64,000 nucleotides of DNA. Origin: Desulfosudis oleivorans Hxd3 (GTDB lineage: Bacteria > Desulfobacterota > Desulfobacteria > Desulfobacterales > Desulfosudaceae). The stretch lies in assembly GCF_000018405.1 (NCBI RefSeq), contig NC_009943.1, positions 2,545,001 to 2,609,000 on the forward strand. Direction: 5' to 3'. The notes under the pieces are model-generated. The model was not told where the DNA came from. It saw nothing but the letters and a program-made list of their open reading frames with translations, and ran no database searches. Shown here one piece after another: positions 33,812-42,827 of this stretch (within the stretch, counting starts at the first letter, position 1; every line of letters begins with the position of its first letter). The position numbers and the translations under genes are program-made.

Positions 33812-35332
33812 TCAGCCCCGGTCCGGCACCGGCCCGACTCCCACCAGGTAAAGCATGGCTGATGGCGGGTTTAGCCCCAGTATCTGTTCGGCCTCCCGGT
33901 CGTAAAACGCGCCGATGCCGCAGCAGCCAAGCCCCAGCGCCGTGGCCGAAAGGTAAAGCACATGGCCCAAGCGGCCGGCGCTCATCATGGCATGGCGGTA
34001 TCCCCTTGAACCCAGATCCTGATCCAGGATTTCCAGGTTTGTCATGAAAACAAAATGAAGGGCCGCGTTTTTCAGCCACGCCTGATTAAGGCAGGCGTCG
34101 GTCATGGCGACGGTCAGGTCCCCGGACCCGGCCCGCCCGATTTGCCGCTTTTCCGGGTCAACCAGGTAAAACCCCGGCTCCAGTCCTTCTGCGTTCCGGC
34201 ATAAAAATCCGGTACAGATCGTGCCACAGGCCCCGGCCGGATGCTCCCGGTCCGGCGACAGATACGCCCGGCAGATTGATTCCAGCAGGCCGGAAAATTG
34301 CACGGCGGAAAGCCGCGCCGGCACAAAATTACGCCGGGACCGGCGACGGACCACTGCTTCCGCATAGCCCATCTTCCAGGGCGCGGCACGCAACCCGCCC
34401 GATCCGGAAACCGGCTGCCACGATTCGATTGCAAGGCCAAGGTCGTTTGCACCGATACGTGGCACCGCAGCCGATGGCCCACAGGCGCTGCTGTCGGCAT
34501 GAACTTTTACGATCTCTGGGTATATCTTCTCCCGGCTTGACACGCGACCGGCCTGTAGCACATTGCCGGGCAGGTTATCAACGTCCTGTGTGCCAGGTGT
34601 TTCCGGTATGGCCGGGCCGTTGATCCCGATACAGGCAATCGCCCCTTCCCGCTTTTCATCCAGCCCCAGCAGCCGGTTGAGACCGGCATCGTTAAAATCA
34701 TAAACCACGGATGCGCTAAACCCCGCCGCTGCCAGGGCCAGGCGGGTACTCTCCGCAAGGTGCCCGCCGTCCAGCAGCACGTACCGGTAAGCCCGCTTTC
34801 GATACTTCCAGGCGCTTCTGAAAAACAGGGCCGACACGACAAAGACCGCCCTGACTGCCTTGCCGAAAGCCGGGCAGGCCGAACGCAGGAAAGGCGCAAA
34901 ACCGCCCCGGCGCAGGCGGGTCAACCGCCGGTTATGCACATCCACATGGTAAACACCCGCCTCCAGGTCAGGGGCTCCCGGCCAGACCAGGTAGAGCTCG
35001 TTGGGATAAAGCGCCCCGGCCGACGGGGCGCTGCGGTAGTAAAACCAGCCATCGCCCTGCCGGGAACGGCCGGTCGGTCCATTGGCGAGCAGGCAGGCCC
35101 TGGAAAGGGCTTCAAGGCTCATCGTCCGGCCTGCAGCCGCAGGCGTCAGGCTTTCCATCACATCTGAAAAGAGCGTGTCATTCAGCAAGGAGACGTCAGC
35201 CAGATCCACCCCCCCAAGACCCTGGTAAATCTTGCAGGGCGACGGCTGGTTTTCCCAGTCCAGCGAATGGGGGACCATGGCATGACGGTCATACCCGGTG
35301 ATACGGTGGTAGTGATTGAGCATCCGGTTCAT
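33812..35332 (-). CDS. SagB/ThcOx-family protein with two nitroreductase domains
   Basis: About 506 aa from ATG 35332 (open to a TTG at 35368). The first nitroreductase-like half has RSAPSAGALYPNELYLV (FMN-binding signature) and LDGGHLAESTRLALAAAGF; the second half begins RRRSRRNFVPARLS and has AMMSAGRLGHVLYLSATALGLGCCGIGAF. SagB-type enzymes oxidise azolines to azoles in thiazole/oxazole-modified peptides, but no YcaO cyclodehydratase or precursor peptide lies nearby, so the substrate here is unknown. Duplicated architecture is known in the family. Confidence 0.87.
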   Translation of the reverse strand: MNRMLNHYHRITGYDRHAMVPHSLDWENQPSPCKIYQGLGGVDLADVSLLNDTLFSDVMESLTPAAAGRTMSLEALSRACLLANGPTGRSRQGDGWFYYRSAPSAGALYPNELYLVWPGAPDLEAGVYHVDVHNRRLTRLRRGGFAPFLRSACPAFGKAVRAVFVVSALFFRSAWKYRKRAYRYVLLDGGHLAESTRLALAAAGFSASVVYDFNDAGLNRLLGLDEKREGAIACIGINGPAIPETPGTQDVDNLPGNVLQAGRVSSREKIYPEIVKVHADSSACGPSAAVPRIGANDLGLAIESWQPVSGSGGLRAAPWKMGYAEAVVRRRSRRNFVPARLSAVQFSGLLESICRAYLSPDREHPAGACGTICTGFLCRNAEGLEPGFYLVDPEKRQIGRAGSGDLTVAMTDACLNQAWLKNAALHFVFMTNLEILDQDLGSRGYRHAMMSAGRLGHVLYLSATALGLGCCGIGAFYDREAEQILGLNPPSAMLYLVGVGPVPDRG

Positions 35333-35506
35333 AAGAGGATTCTGCCTTTTGCCGGACCGCGATGTCAAGCTGAAACCCGTTGGTCATACGAACGTGTGCC
35401 GGGTGAATTTGCCTAAAAACTGTGTTATAAGTTGGAATCAAAACCCGCATCGACGGAACGATGCTGGGCCCATGTTCACATTCGTTACGGTTGAAAAGGA
35501 AAACCC

Positions 35507-36943
35507 ATGCAGACCAAACTGATTGCAACCATCGGACCCCGCTCCAGGGACCGGGCTGTTATTGAAAAGCTGGTGGCGGTCGGCGTCACGATATTCAGGT
35601 TGAATTTTTCCCATGCCGGTCCCGGCGACTTTGCCGACGTGATTCAATCGGTCCGTGAAATCGAACAGCAGACCGGCACCATCCTCACCCTGATGGGCGA
35701 CCTGAGCGGCCCCAAGATCCGCATCGGCGAGGTGGCCGGGGCTCCTCTGTCGGTTGCCACCGGCCAACTGGTGCGCCTGGGTCCGGCCCGGGCAAAGGGA
35801 GCCTTTGGCGACGCGCTCTACCTGCCCCTGGAGCTTGCCGAAATTTTAGAACAGCTGAAACCGGGCGCCCCGGTGATCCTGAGCGACGGCATTCCGGTTT
35901 TCCGGGTCCGGAAACGGCTTGACACGGAAGCGGGCCCGGTTTTTGAACTGGAGACACAAAACAGCGGACTGGTATCGTCCAACAAGGGCATCTCCTTTCC
36001 CGGCCTGGCCATTGACCTGCCGGCCCTGACGGCCAAGGACCGGTCGGATGTGGCTGCCGCCCTGGATGTCGGCATCGACGCCCTGGCCCTCTCCTTTGTC
36101 CAGAAAAGCCAGGACGTGGTGGACCTAAAAAAGGAGATGGAACACCACGGCCGGCAAGTGCCGGTGATTGTCAAAATCGAACGCATGAACGCCATCGACC
36201 ACTTTCAGGAGATTGTAGCCGAGGCCGACGTTATCATGGTGGCCCGGGGAGACCTGGGTCTGGAGTGTTCCCTTCCGGCCCTGCCTGTAATTCAGAAGCG
36301 GATCATCGACATGTGCGCCGAACACCAGAAGCCCGTGGTGGTGGCCACGCAGATGCTGCTCTCCATGGTACACAACCCCCTTCCCACCCGGGCCGAAGTC
36401 GCGGATGTGGCCAACGCCATCATGGACGGGGCCGACGCGGTGATGCTGTCCGAGGAAACAGCGGTGGGCGAATATCCGGTGGAGGCGGCCGGCATGCTGG
36501 CCCAGGTAGCGGAGCACACGGAACGGTTCATGGCGGAAAAGATGGGCGGCCCCCGGCGGCCCCGGGGCAAAGAGCAGGTGGGCAAGCACCTGGCCTACTC
36601 GGCCTGCCTGGTGGCCGACCATGCCGGCAGCCGGGCCCTTGCCTGCCACACGGTCAGCGGCCATACCGCGGCCACCCTGTCGGCCTGCCGTCCCGCCCGG
36701 ACCGTTTACGCCCTGTCACCTCACCTGGAGGCCTTGCGGTACGCCAACTTTCTGTGGGGCGTCAAGCCGGTCCATGTGGATGACCGGATCGCCGACCACC
36801 TGGACCGGGTGGAACACTTCATCAGCACATCCGGCGCCTTTGTCCCGGGCGAGAGCATCGTGATCACGTCGGGCCAGCCCACGCCGGGCCAGCGGCATAA
36901 CGATACCAACCAGATAAAAATATACTACAAGGGGAATACCTGA
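35507..36943 (+). CDS. pyk: Pyruvate kinase
   Basis: 478 aa, complete. Converts PEP and ADP to pyruvate and ATP. Motifs: KLIATIGPRSRDR, FRLNFSHAG, LSGPKIRIGE, LSFVQKSQDV, IVKIERMNAID, IMVARGDLGLE, VATQMLLSMVHNPLPTRAEV and MLSEETAVGEYP. The C-terminal regulatory domain is present. MLLSM replaces the common MLESM. AAAAGGAAAACCC precedes the ATG. Divergent from the SagB homologue. Confidence 0.95.
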   Translation: MQTKLIATIGPRSRDRAVIEKLVAVGVTIFRLNFSHAGPGDFADVIQSVREIEQQTGTILTLMGDLSGPKIRIGEVAGAPLSVATGQLVRLGPARAKGAFGDALYLPLELAEILEQLKPGAPVILSDGIPVFRVRKRLDTEAGPVFELETQNSGLVSSNKGISFPGLAIDLPALTAKDRSDVAAALDVGIDALALSFVQKSQDVVDLKKEMEHHGRQVPVIVKIERMNAIDHFQEIVAEADVIMVARGDLGLECSLPALPVIQKRIIDMCAEHQKPVVVATQMLLSMVHNPLPTRAEVADVANAIMDGADAVMLSEETAVGEYPVEAAGMLAQVAEHTERFMAEKMGGPRRPRGKEQVGKHLAYSACLVADHAGSRALACHTVSGHTAATLSACRPARTVYALSPHLEALRYANFLWGVKPVHVDDRIADHLDRVEHFISTSGAFVPGESIVITSGQPTPGQRHNDTNQIKIYYKGNT

Positions 36944-37021
36944 CCCGGGTGCCTCATGGCAATGCTGTGTCATGTGGGCAGATAAAAAGAGATATCCGCC
37001 TGTACCCATGCAGGCCGTTTG

Positions 37022-37441
37022 TCAATGGAGGATCTCTGTCATTTTCCCCAGCAGGTCATCCATGTCAAACGGTTTGTCGAGCATGGCAGCTGCTCCGAAC
37101 TGCGCCGCCATTGCGTGGGTCTGGTCGTCGCCAAAAGCGGTAATCAGGATCATGGGCGGAAATGCGCGATGTCGGGGTTTTCCTTCCAGCACCTCCATTC
37201 CGGTGATGCCGGGCATACGAACATCGGAAATAATCAGATCGATCTTTTCCTGCGAAAACTCATCCGGCAGCAGAAAGGCGGCCAGATGCGTCAGCATGGC
37301 CATTCCGTCCGGACACTCCACCACATCATAACCGGAATCTTTAAGCGTTCCGGCCAGAAGCTTTCTCATTTCATAATCATCCTCTGCAACCAGAACACGG
37401 TAGGGATCCATGTGGTGTTGTACCTTTCTGTCTTTTTTCAT
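37022..37441 (-). CDS. Stand-alone response-regulator receiver protein
   Basis: 139 aa with only a receiver domain: acidic pocket VLVAEDDYEMRK, phosphoacceptor Asp in LIISDVRMPG, Thr in LITAFG and Lys in MLDKPFD. No DNA-binding or enzymatic output. GGAGGTGCCGTG precedes the ATG at 37441 (a GTG one codon earlier is possible). It lies downstream of the histidine kinase gene on the same strand, 235 bases away, and is its likely partner. Confidence 0.92.
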   Translation of the reverse strand: MKKDRKVQHHMDPYRVLVAEDDYEMRKLLAGTLKDSGYDVVECPDGMAMLTHLAAFLLPDEFSQEKIDLIISDVRMPGITGMEVLEGKPRHRAFPPMILITAFGDDQTHAMAAQFGAAAMLDKPFDMDDLLGKMTEILH

Positions 37442-37567
37442 CACGGCACCTCCATTCCATTAAGCAGGTTGACTATCTCGAACTGCATGCAATAGCACAT
37501 TTATCAAGAACCATGCCAAAAATAGATATAATAATACCAAACTGTTATATATTGGTTGGGTGAAACA

Positions 37568-37588
37568 TTTTTACCCACTGGGTAAAAA
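37568..37588. promoter_or_regulatory. Perfect inverted repeat between kinase and receiver genes
   Basis: TTTTTACCC and GGGTAAAAA are perfect 9-base arms around the triplet ACT, and a further TTACCC half site follows at 37589-37594. It lies about 130 bases upstream of the receiver ATG. It could be an operator, or a terminator of the kinase gene (short stem with T-rich flank). Unassigned. Confidence 0.4.
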
Positions 37589-37679
37589 TTACCCGCCTAA
37601 ATGACCCTACAGAGAGACGGTAAAAAAGAGGGGGGAGGTTACCACGATATTAGCCGGGGAGGGGCATGAAACATCCAGG

Positions 37680-39131
37680 CTAAAACGGCAGAAAAACGGT
37701 AAAGCAGGTGCCTTGGCCGGGTGTGCTGTCCACTTCAATCCATCCGCCATGCTCCTCAATGATGCCATAAGCGATGGAAAGCCCGAGTCCGGTGCCCTGG
37801 CCCACTTCCTTGGTGGTAAAAAAGGGATCAAAAAGATGCTGGAGATGTTCCGCCGGAATTCCCTTTCCTTCATCTTTGATGCGAATCGACAGATATGCCT
37901 TAGCCGCCACATCCGCTTCAGGATGGCTTTTTCTCTCAACATCAAGCTCGACTTCCAGCTGCCCTCCCTTCTCCATGGCCTGGATGCCGTTGAGCACTAT
38001 GTTGGTCAATACCTGCTGAACCTGAATGGTGTCCATGGGAACCTTCGGTATATCGCCATGTCGGATGACCTTAAAAACGGCCCTGGCTTTGCTTGCGGCG
38101 GGCGCCAGCATATCCAGCACCTGCTTCACGATGGTTTCCATATCCTGCGGGGTCTTGTCGGGTTTTCTGCGCCGGGCGAAATCCAGCAGGCCCTGCATGA
38201 TTTTTGTTATCCGTTGGGCCTGCTCCTCAATGATTGCTGAAAACGCGACAACTTCATCACGGTCAAGATCCCCGGAGCGAATCATCCTGGACCGTCCGGA
38301 TATGACATTCAGCGGCGTGCCGATTTCATGGGCCATGCCGGCGGACAAACGGCCCAGTGTGGCGAGCCGTTCGGAATGGCGCAGCTGCTCAAGCGCTTCG
38401 ATCCGGCGTCTGTTTTCCCTGCGAACCGTCTCCAGGCTGGCGGAAAGATCCCGGCACATGTCATTCAAGGTCTGCCCCAGAACGGCAAACTCGTCCCGCC
38501 CCATGACAACAAGGTCAGGAGCCAGGTCACCCTGCCCGATTCGCCGGGATTTCTCGGTAAACAGGGCCAGCGGCTGATGAATCCATTTCTTAAAGTGGTA
38601 CCAGAGCACCCCGCCGGCGGCCAGCAGTATCATTGCCGCTGTAAGGATAAAATGGAACAGCGAGTTTTTCATGTATTGGTCCAGCAGAACAAATGATTCA
38701 GAAAGCTCAATGGCCCGATGAGCGCCAGCTTCTGTGGGCACAGGGATGTAAGTAAAGCGCCACAATCCACGATTCGCGTTTTTCATGGTCAAGGAAACGG
38801 GCTCCCCTTGCAGCAAGGGAGCGATCTCTTTCAACGGTACAGTCGGCGCCTCCATGCCGGCGGCCGGGAAGTCCAGACTGACCCAGCGGATACCGATGCT
38901 GCGTTCCTTGGTATTCGCGTCCCGAATCAGTTCAAGCGCCTTTTCCGGACCTGAGACTTTCCAGGTGTGCTCAACCATTCCGGACAAAGCGTTTCCAAGC
39001 AGCAGCGCGTCTTTTTTCATATCCTCATTAAAGAGGGAAACTTCACGACGATAACTGATGTAGCCGGCACCCGCCAGTATCACGATCAGCATCAGGATCA
39101 GAAAAATATATACTTTATAAAACAGTCTCAT
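37680..39131 (-). CDS. Membrane sensor histidine kinase
   Basis: 483 aa: N-terminal membrane segment (7-25), periplasmic sensor (about 26-165), second membrane segment (about 168-190), HAMP (about 190-245), HisKA with phosphoacceptor His in GMAHEIGTPLNVISG, and HATPase with VLTNIVLNGIQAM (N box), IRIKDEGKGIP (G1), GQGTGLGLSIAYGI (G2). The ligand is unknown. AGAGGTCGTGA precedes the ATG. Probably signals to the receiver gene downstream. Confidence 0.93.
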   Translation of the reverse strand: MRLFYKVYIFLILMLIVILAGAGYISYRREVSLFNEDMKKDALLLGNALSGMVEHTWKVSGPEKALELIRDANTKERSIGIRWVSLDFPAAGMEAPTVPLKEIAPLLQGEPVSLTMKNANRGLWRFTYIPVPTEAGAHRAIELSESFVLLDQYMKNSLFHFILTAAMILLAAGGVLWYHFKKWIHQPLALFTEKSRRIGQGDLAPDLVVMGRDEFAVLGQTLNDMCRDLSASLETVRRENRRRIEALEQLRHSERLATLGRLSAGMAHEIGTPLNVISGRSRMIRSGDLDRDEVVAFSAIIEEQAQRITKIMQGLLDFARRRKPDKTPQDMETIVKQVLDMLAPAASKARAVFKVIRHGDIPKVPMDTIQVQQVLTNIVLNGIQAMEKGGQLEVELDVERKSHPEADVAAKAYLSIRIKDEGKGIPAEHLQHLFDPFFTTKEVGQGTGLGLSIAYGIIEEHGGWIEVDSTPGQGTCFTVFLPF

Positions 39132-39313
39132 TCACGACCTCTTTGCCACACTGAGAACAATAATCAGAACTGCCGGGCAGCATCGGCCTGAAAAGAACGG
39201 CGCAACCGGAAAACAAAACGCGAGAACACCCGCCCCCTAAAGCTCAGGCCATTGAAGTCTTGTCGCTGCAGGGTCATTGAAGGTTCTGGCGTTGCCTCAT
39301 AACCGGCCGGCGT

Positions 39314-40639
39314 TTATCGTTTCCGGTAAAAATCAGTGGGATCGAACTGGGCTGAGCGGGTCATCTCATCGAAAAACGGAAACCGCATCCGGTAGAGCCC
39401 GGTATGGGTCAGCCCGCCCAGGGTCAGGTTTTTTCCCACCTGCCATCCGGCCTTCGGGGGCGGCAGCAGAAACCGCATCATGGCCGGATAGGCTTTTATA
39501 AACGACGGCGGGCACCCGGAAAGTTCCAGGCGCTCCCGCGTTTTCGTGTTTCTGGCATGGGTTTTTACGGGACAGTCACCGAACAGGATGGTGCGGGCGG
39601 CATCGCCGGCGGCCCGGGCCTGCTTGCCGCAGACAATCTCCACATCACCGAAATCGTGACCCGGATTGTCCTTGCAAAGCATGTACAGGGCGGCCCGCAG
39701 GCTGATGTTGCAGCCCGTGCACCAGGTCTGGCCCGGCGGCAGAATGCGAATGCCGCGAATGCCGGCCCGCTGGAAATTGTGACCGAACACCTCCATCTCC
39801 CCGTCAAAGGAGGGTTCCCGAAACGGCTCCGGGTCTTCCCCGGCCCACGTCACCCGGCCCACGTCGCCCTCCCTGTCCATAAGCCGGGCATACGTTGTCA
39901 GGTGCCGCACGGTTTTGGGATCGACCCCCAGAATCCAGGCGGCGGCTGAATCCATTTCGATACGGTCGGTGCCGGCCATGATCATGTTCTTCCGGCAGGG
40001 TTCGCCGGAGTCGATCATGGGGCCGCCTCCCCGCAGAAAATAGATTCCGTCCATGACCGTGAGGTGGCAGGGGATCTTTGTGTTAAAAGCGGCGATATGG
40101 TCCTCCAGCCGGGCCGTGTGACAGCTGCGCTTGGCAGCCGGGGCCAGGCACCCCTTGAGGTTCTTCAAAGAGAGGGTGACGCCGGTCTGGTCGTGGTATT
40201 TGGGCACCGGTACATTGATCAGGAAATCGGCCTCCAGCACCGGCCGGGCGATTCCCAGTTGCAGGGTGCCGCATTCCACCGTCTTCATGGGAGCTTCATT
40301 AAAGTCGATCATTTTAACACCATGGGTTCGGGCGATGTGCCGCATGCCCATGGCTGTCAATATGATGCGGGTATTCAATCCCAGCTCCCTGCGGACAGCG
40401 CCGCCGTCGCCGATGGTGATATTTTCCGGCCGGCACCCGAAGTCCAGCAGAGCGCGGACAATGCCTTCCACCACGGTGGCCGTGGTCATCATGCCGTAAT
40501 ACGGCATGCCGGGATCGGCCCCCACGGCATTGGGCTTGATAATGATCCGGTCTCCGGATTTTAAGTGCTCAAAACCGGCGCACAGGTCAATGGCCCGGCT
40601 TGTGGTCGAATGGTCCCTGTAGCTCAGAATCGAAATCAT
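39314..40639 (-). CDS. DUF362 domain protein
   Basis: 441 aa from ATG 40639, which has GGGAGACCCC upstream (the open frame reaches 40720 without a ribosome site and overlaps the neighbour). DUF362 features: IIIKPNAVGADPG, ATVVEGIVRALLDFGCRPENITIGDGG, VPVPKYHDQTGVTLSLKNLKGCL and MDGIYFLRGGGP. Cysteines occur in WCTGCNISLRAALY. Function of DUF362 proteins is not established; many accompany Fe-S enzymes. It follows the RdgC-like pair on the same strand by 29 bases. Confidence 0.88.
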   Translation of the reverse strand: MISILSYRDHSTTSRAIDLCAGFEHLKSGDRIIIKPNAVGADPGMPYYGMMTTATVVEGIVRALLDFGCRPENITIGDGGAVRRELGLNTRIILTAMGMRHIARTHGVKMIDFNEAPMKTVECGTLQLGIARPVLEADFLINVPVPKYHDQTGVTLSLKNLKGCLAPAAKRSCHTARLEDHIAAFNTKIPCHLTVMDGIYFLRGGGPMIDSGEPCRKNMIMAGTDRIEMDSAAAWILGVDPKTVRHLTTYARLMDREGDVGRVTWAGEDPEPFREPSFDGEMEVFGHNFQRAGIRGIRILPPGQTWCTGCNISLRAALYMLCKDNPGHDFGDVEIVCGKQARAAGDAARTILFGDCPVKTHARNTKTRERLELSGCPPSFIKAYPAMMRFLLPPPKAGWQVGKNLTLGGLTHTGLYRMRFPFFDEMTRSAQFDPTDFYRKR

Positions 40640-40668
40640 GGGGTCTCCCAGCCGCCGTTGTTCCCCGG

Positions 40669-41190
40669 TTATGCCGACGCGATCCACTTGCGCATGGAGT
40701 GAAGGGTCTTTTTGTCCCATTCGCCGGAGGTGCGAAGGGTGATAAACTCCCTGTAAAGGTGACGGACAAAGGCCAGAACCTTTTCATACTGGTCCATTTT
40801 GTCCAGCACCACCGCCTCGATATCGCCTTTGTCCCCATCGGATTCAGGCGCTTTAAGGCCGGCCACCGACAGGCTTTCGCCCTTGATATCAAACCGCCAG
40901 GTCTTGTCGTCCTGGTGAAGGCGCAGGTTCAGCTCCGTGACCACGGCGCCCTTTTTCACCGACAGCCGGCCCTCTTCCAGCTCGGCCTCGCTGCCCTTGA
41001 TGGTGACTGTCTCCAGGGCCTCCTTGCGATGGTTTTCCAACACGATGCGGTCTCCCAGCACCAGGGTCACAGGCGCCCCGTCCGCATCTTTCAGGTGGTC
41101 GGAACGGGTTTCAATGACAAACCAGAGCCATGTGAGAAACTCGTGGCCCAGGAACTTATACCGATTATACGCGACAGATACATCCAGCAT
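40669..41190 (-). CDS. Partner protein of RdgC-like locus
   Basis: 173 aa, MLDVSVAYNRYKFLGHEFLTWLWFVIETR..., with alternating strands (DGAPVTLVLGDRIVLEN, AVVTELNLRLHQDDKTWRFDIKG) and a helical C-terminus. By position and content it looks like the second half of an RdgC-type protein encoded separately: its ATG lies two bases after the stop of the RdgC-like gene. I cannot assign a function of its own. Confidence 0.75.
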   Translation of the reverse strand: MLDVSVAYNRYKFLGHEFLTWLWFVIETRSDHLKDADGAPVTLVLGDRIVLENHRKEALETVTIKGSEAELEEGRLSVKKGAVVTELNLRLHQDDKTWRFDIKGESLSVAGLKAPESDGDKGDIEAVVLDKMDQYEKVLAFVRHLYREFITLRTSGEWDKKTLHSMRKWIASA

Positions 41191-41192
41191 GG

Positions 41193-41807
41193 CTACTCCA
41201 GAAATTGGGTGGGTGACAGTTTAAACAGGGCGTCTTTCTGCGGGGCCGACAGATCGCAGGCCAGGTCGGCCAGGGTATAGGGAAACAGCCGCACCAGGCG
41301 CAGGGAAAAGGTCTTGACAAACAGGGTCTCCAGCTCTTCGTTGGCCCCCTTCTGGGTTGAGAAAAACCAGAGCCGGCCGTCCTCGTACTGCCACACCAGG
41401 TCGAACACCCCGGGCGTGGCCGGTATCCGCAGGGCGAGATCGTGGAGGACCTTCTCCTTGATCTGTTTTTTTTCGTTTTTGGCCAGCACCTTCTGTTGCG
41501 TCTGTTTCAACCGCTTTTCCGCCTCCAGGGCGCAGCACTTGGCCACCACCTTGGCGGGAATCGATTTCTTGTCCACGCGCAGGGAAAAGAGGAAATAGGT
41601 GCCATAGGAAAACGAGGCCCCGGAAAAATCCGCGGAAAACGGGGCTTCAAAAGAGGTCCAGCCCACGGCCTTGTCTGACGGCTCGTTATCGATGTTTCGA
41701 ATGGTAAATTGTTTCAGCCCCTGCTCCACGGTCTCGTTGATGGGCCGGGCCAGCTTGCCCTGGACCTGGTAGCAGACAACCGATACGCTTGACGACAAAA
41801 ACCCCAT
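41193..41807 (-). CDS. RdgC-like recombination-associated protein (short form)
   Basis: 204 aa, MGFLSSSVSVVCYQVQGKLARPINETVEQGLKQ..., resembling the N-terminal part of RdgC, a nonspecific DNA-binding ring that modulates RecA. Segments: VGWTSFEAPFSADF, FLFSLRVDKKSIPAKVVAK, and the basic linker KRLKQTQQKVLAKNEKKQIKEKV. E. coli RdgC is about 303 aa; here the remainder appears as the next gene. AAGGAAAGGAAGATC precedes the ATG. Confidence 0.75.
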   Translation of the reverse strand: MGFLSSSVSVVCYQVQGKLARPINETVEQGLKQFTIRNIDNEPSDKAVGWTSFEAPFSADFSGASFSYGTYFLFSLRVDKKSIPAKVVAKCCALEAEKRLKQTQQKVLAKNEKKQIKEKVLHDLALRIPATPGVFDLVWQYEDGRLWFFSTQKGANEELETLFVKTFSLRLVRLFPYTLADLACDLSAPQKDALFKLSPTQFLE

Positions 41808-41838
41808 GATCTTCCTTTCCTTATAGCTTTAATCTTAA

Positions 41839-41946
41839 TCGTGCTCGTAATCGTGCTCGTGCTCGTGTCCGTGCACGTGCTCGTACCCGTAATCGTTTAT
41901 CCATTTCGATACCGATACCGATACCGATACCGATACCGATTTCGAT
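41839..41946. repeat. Two hexanucleotide arrays upstream of the RdgC-like gene
   Basis: 41839-41898 is built of CGTGCT/CGTAAT units; 41904-41946 is a clean CGATAC array of five units flanked by CGATTT. Unit length and GAT core match the arrays at 11561, 25315 and 27321. Together with the next repeat it fills the gap 41808-42139, which has no gene. Confidence 0.7.
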
Positions 41947-41994
41947 TGGTCAGCAGCACATATCCGTGGTCATTATCGAGAAACAGAGTTCCCC

Positions 41995-42110
41995 GTCATT
42001 GCGAAGAGCAAAGCGACGAAGCAATCTCACGGTAAACGTTCAAGATTGCTTCGCTGTGCTCGCAATGACGTCTGTGCGAACAAGATTGCTTCGATTCGCT
42101 CGCAATGACA
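41995..42110. repeat. GATTGCTTCG/CGAAGCAATC palindromic repeat cluster
   Basis: CGTCATTGCGAAGAGCAAAG...GAAGCAATCT, then AGATTGCTTCGCTGTGCTCG and a second AGATTGCTTCGATTCGCTCG each followed by CAATGAC. This is the widespread REP-like element built from CATTGCGAG and GAAGCAATC (from memory of many genomes). It can fold as nested hairpins. Confidence 0.75.
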
Positions 42111-42139
42111 CGCGGCGCAATGACGTAAAAAATACCCCC

Positions 42140-42766
42140 CTACTCTTTTGACAAAATCCGCACATCCACTTTACCCTCAAGGGCCTTTTTAAATGCCTGG
42201 GCATCGTCGGCGGTGCCGGCCACGGCGCCGTAGTGCATGGGGACGGCAATCTTCGGTTTAACAGCCAGGGCCGCTTCCACCGCCTGGGCCGCGGTCATCA
42301 CGTAGGTGCCGGACACCGGCAGCAGCGCGATATCGGCCTGAATCCTATCCATCTCGGGAATGCGGTCCGTGTCACCGGCATGATAAATCCGTACGCCATC
42401 CACCTCAAAAACAAAACCCAGCCACCCTTTGGCCTTTGGATGAAAATCCTTGTCCGTGTTGTAGGCCGGCACCGTTTCGATGGCCACGCCTCCCACGGTC
42501 AGGCGGTCTCCGGGCGCAACGGTCCGAATGTCGCCGGACAGCTTTGCCGCTGAATCCTTTTCCGTAACGATAACGGTTTGCGGGTTCTGGATCCTTGCCA
42601 CATCCTCCGGACTGCAATGGTCGAAATGTTCATGGGTGATCAGTACCAGGCCGGCCGGCGGCCCGCCCGCGATCTGGTAGGGATCGATATAGATGACCTG
42701 CTCGCCGTCGATGCGGAATCCGTCGTGCCCCAGCCAGTGAATTTTTTTGAAAACGCTTTCCACCAT
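42140..42766 (-). CDS. MBL-fold metal-dependent hydrolase (UlaG-like)
   Basis: 208 aa. Metallo-beta-lactamase motif THEHFDHCS, the second-metal His in RIYHAGDTD, and MHYGAVAGT at the end. Compact UlaG/YtkL-type hydrolases act on phosphodiester or lactone bonds; this member's substrate is unknown. AAAGGGAGGCTATT precedes the ATG. No clear operon partner: repeats lie on both sides. Confidence 0.9.
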   Translation of the reverse strand: MVESVFKKIHWLGHDGFRIDGEQVIYIDPYQIAGGPPAGLVLITHEHFDHCSPEDVARIQNPQTVIVTEKDSAAKLSGDIRTVAPGDRLTVGGVAIETVPAYNTDKDFHPKAKGWLGFVFEVDGVRIYHAGDTDRIPEMDRIQADIALLPVSGTYVMTAAQAVEAALAVKPKIAVPMHYGAVAGTADDAQAFKKALEGKVDVRILSKE

Positions 42767-42827
42767 AATAGCCTCCCTTTACCAAAAACTGCCTTATATC
42801 CATCCATTTAACATGGATGACACCATG

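Noticed and set aside
37497-37540. Sigma54 -24/-12 promoter before the receiver gene (TGGCATGGTTCTTGA on the minus strand)
   Set aside because: The -12 GC is GA, so one invariant position fails; kept only as a weak possibility.
41995-42110. Possible tRNA or small RNA from the cloverleaf-like repeats
   Set aside because: No anticodon arm or TPsiC-like block; sequence matches the common GATTGCTTCG/CATTGCGAG REP-type repeat.
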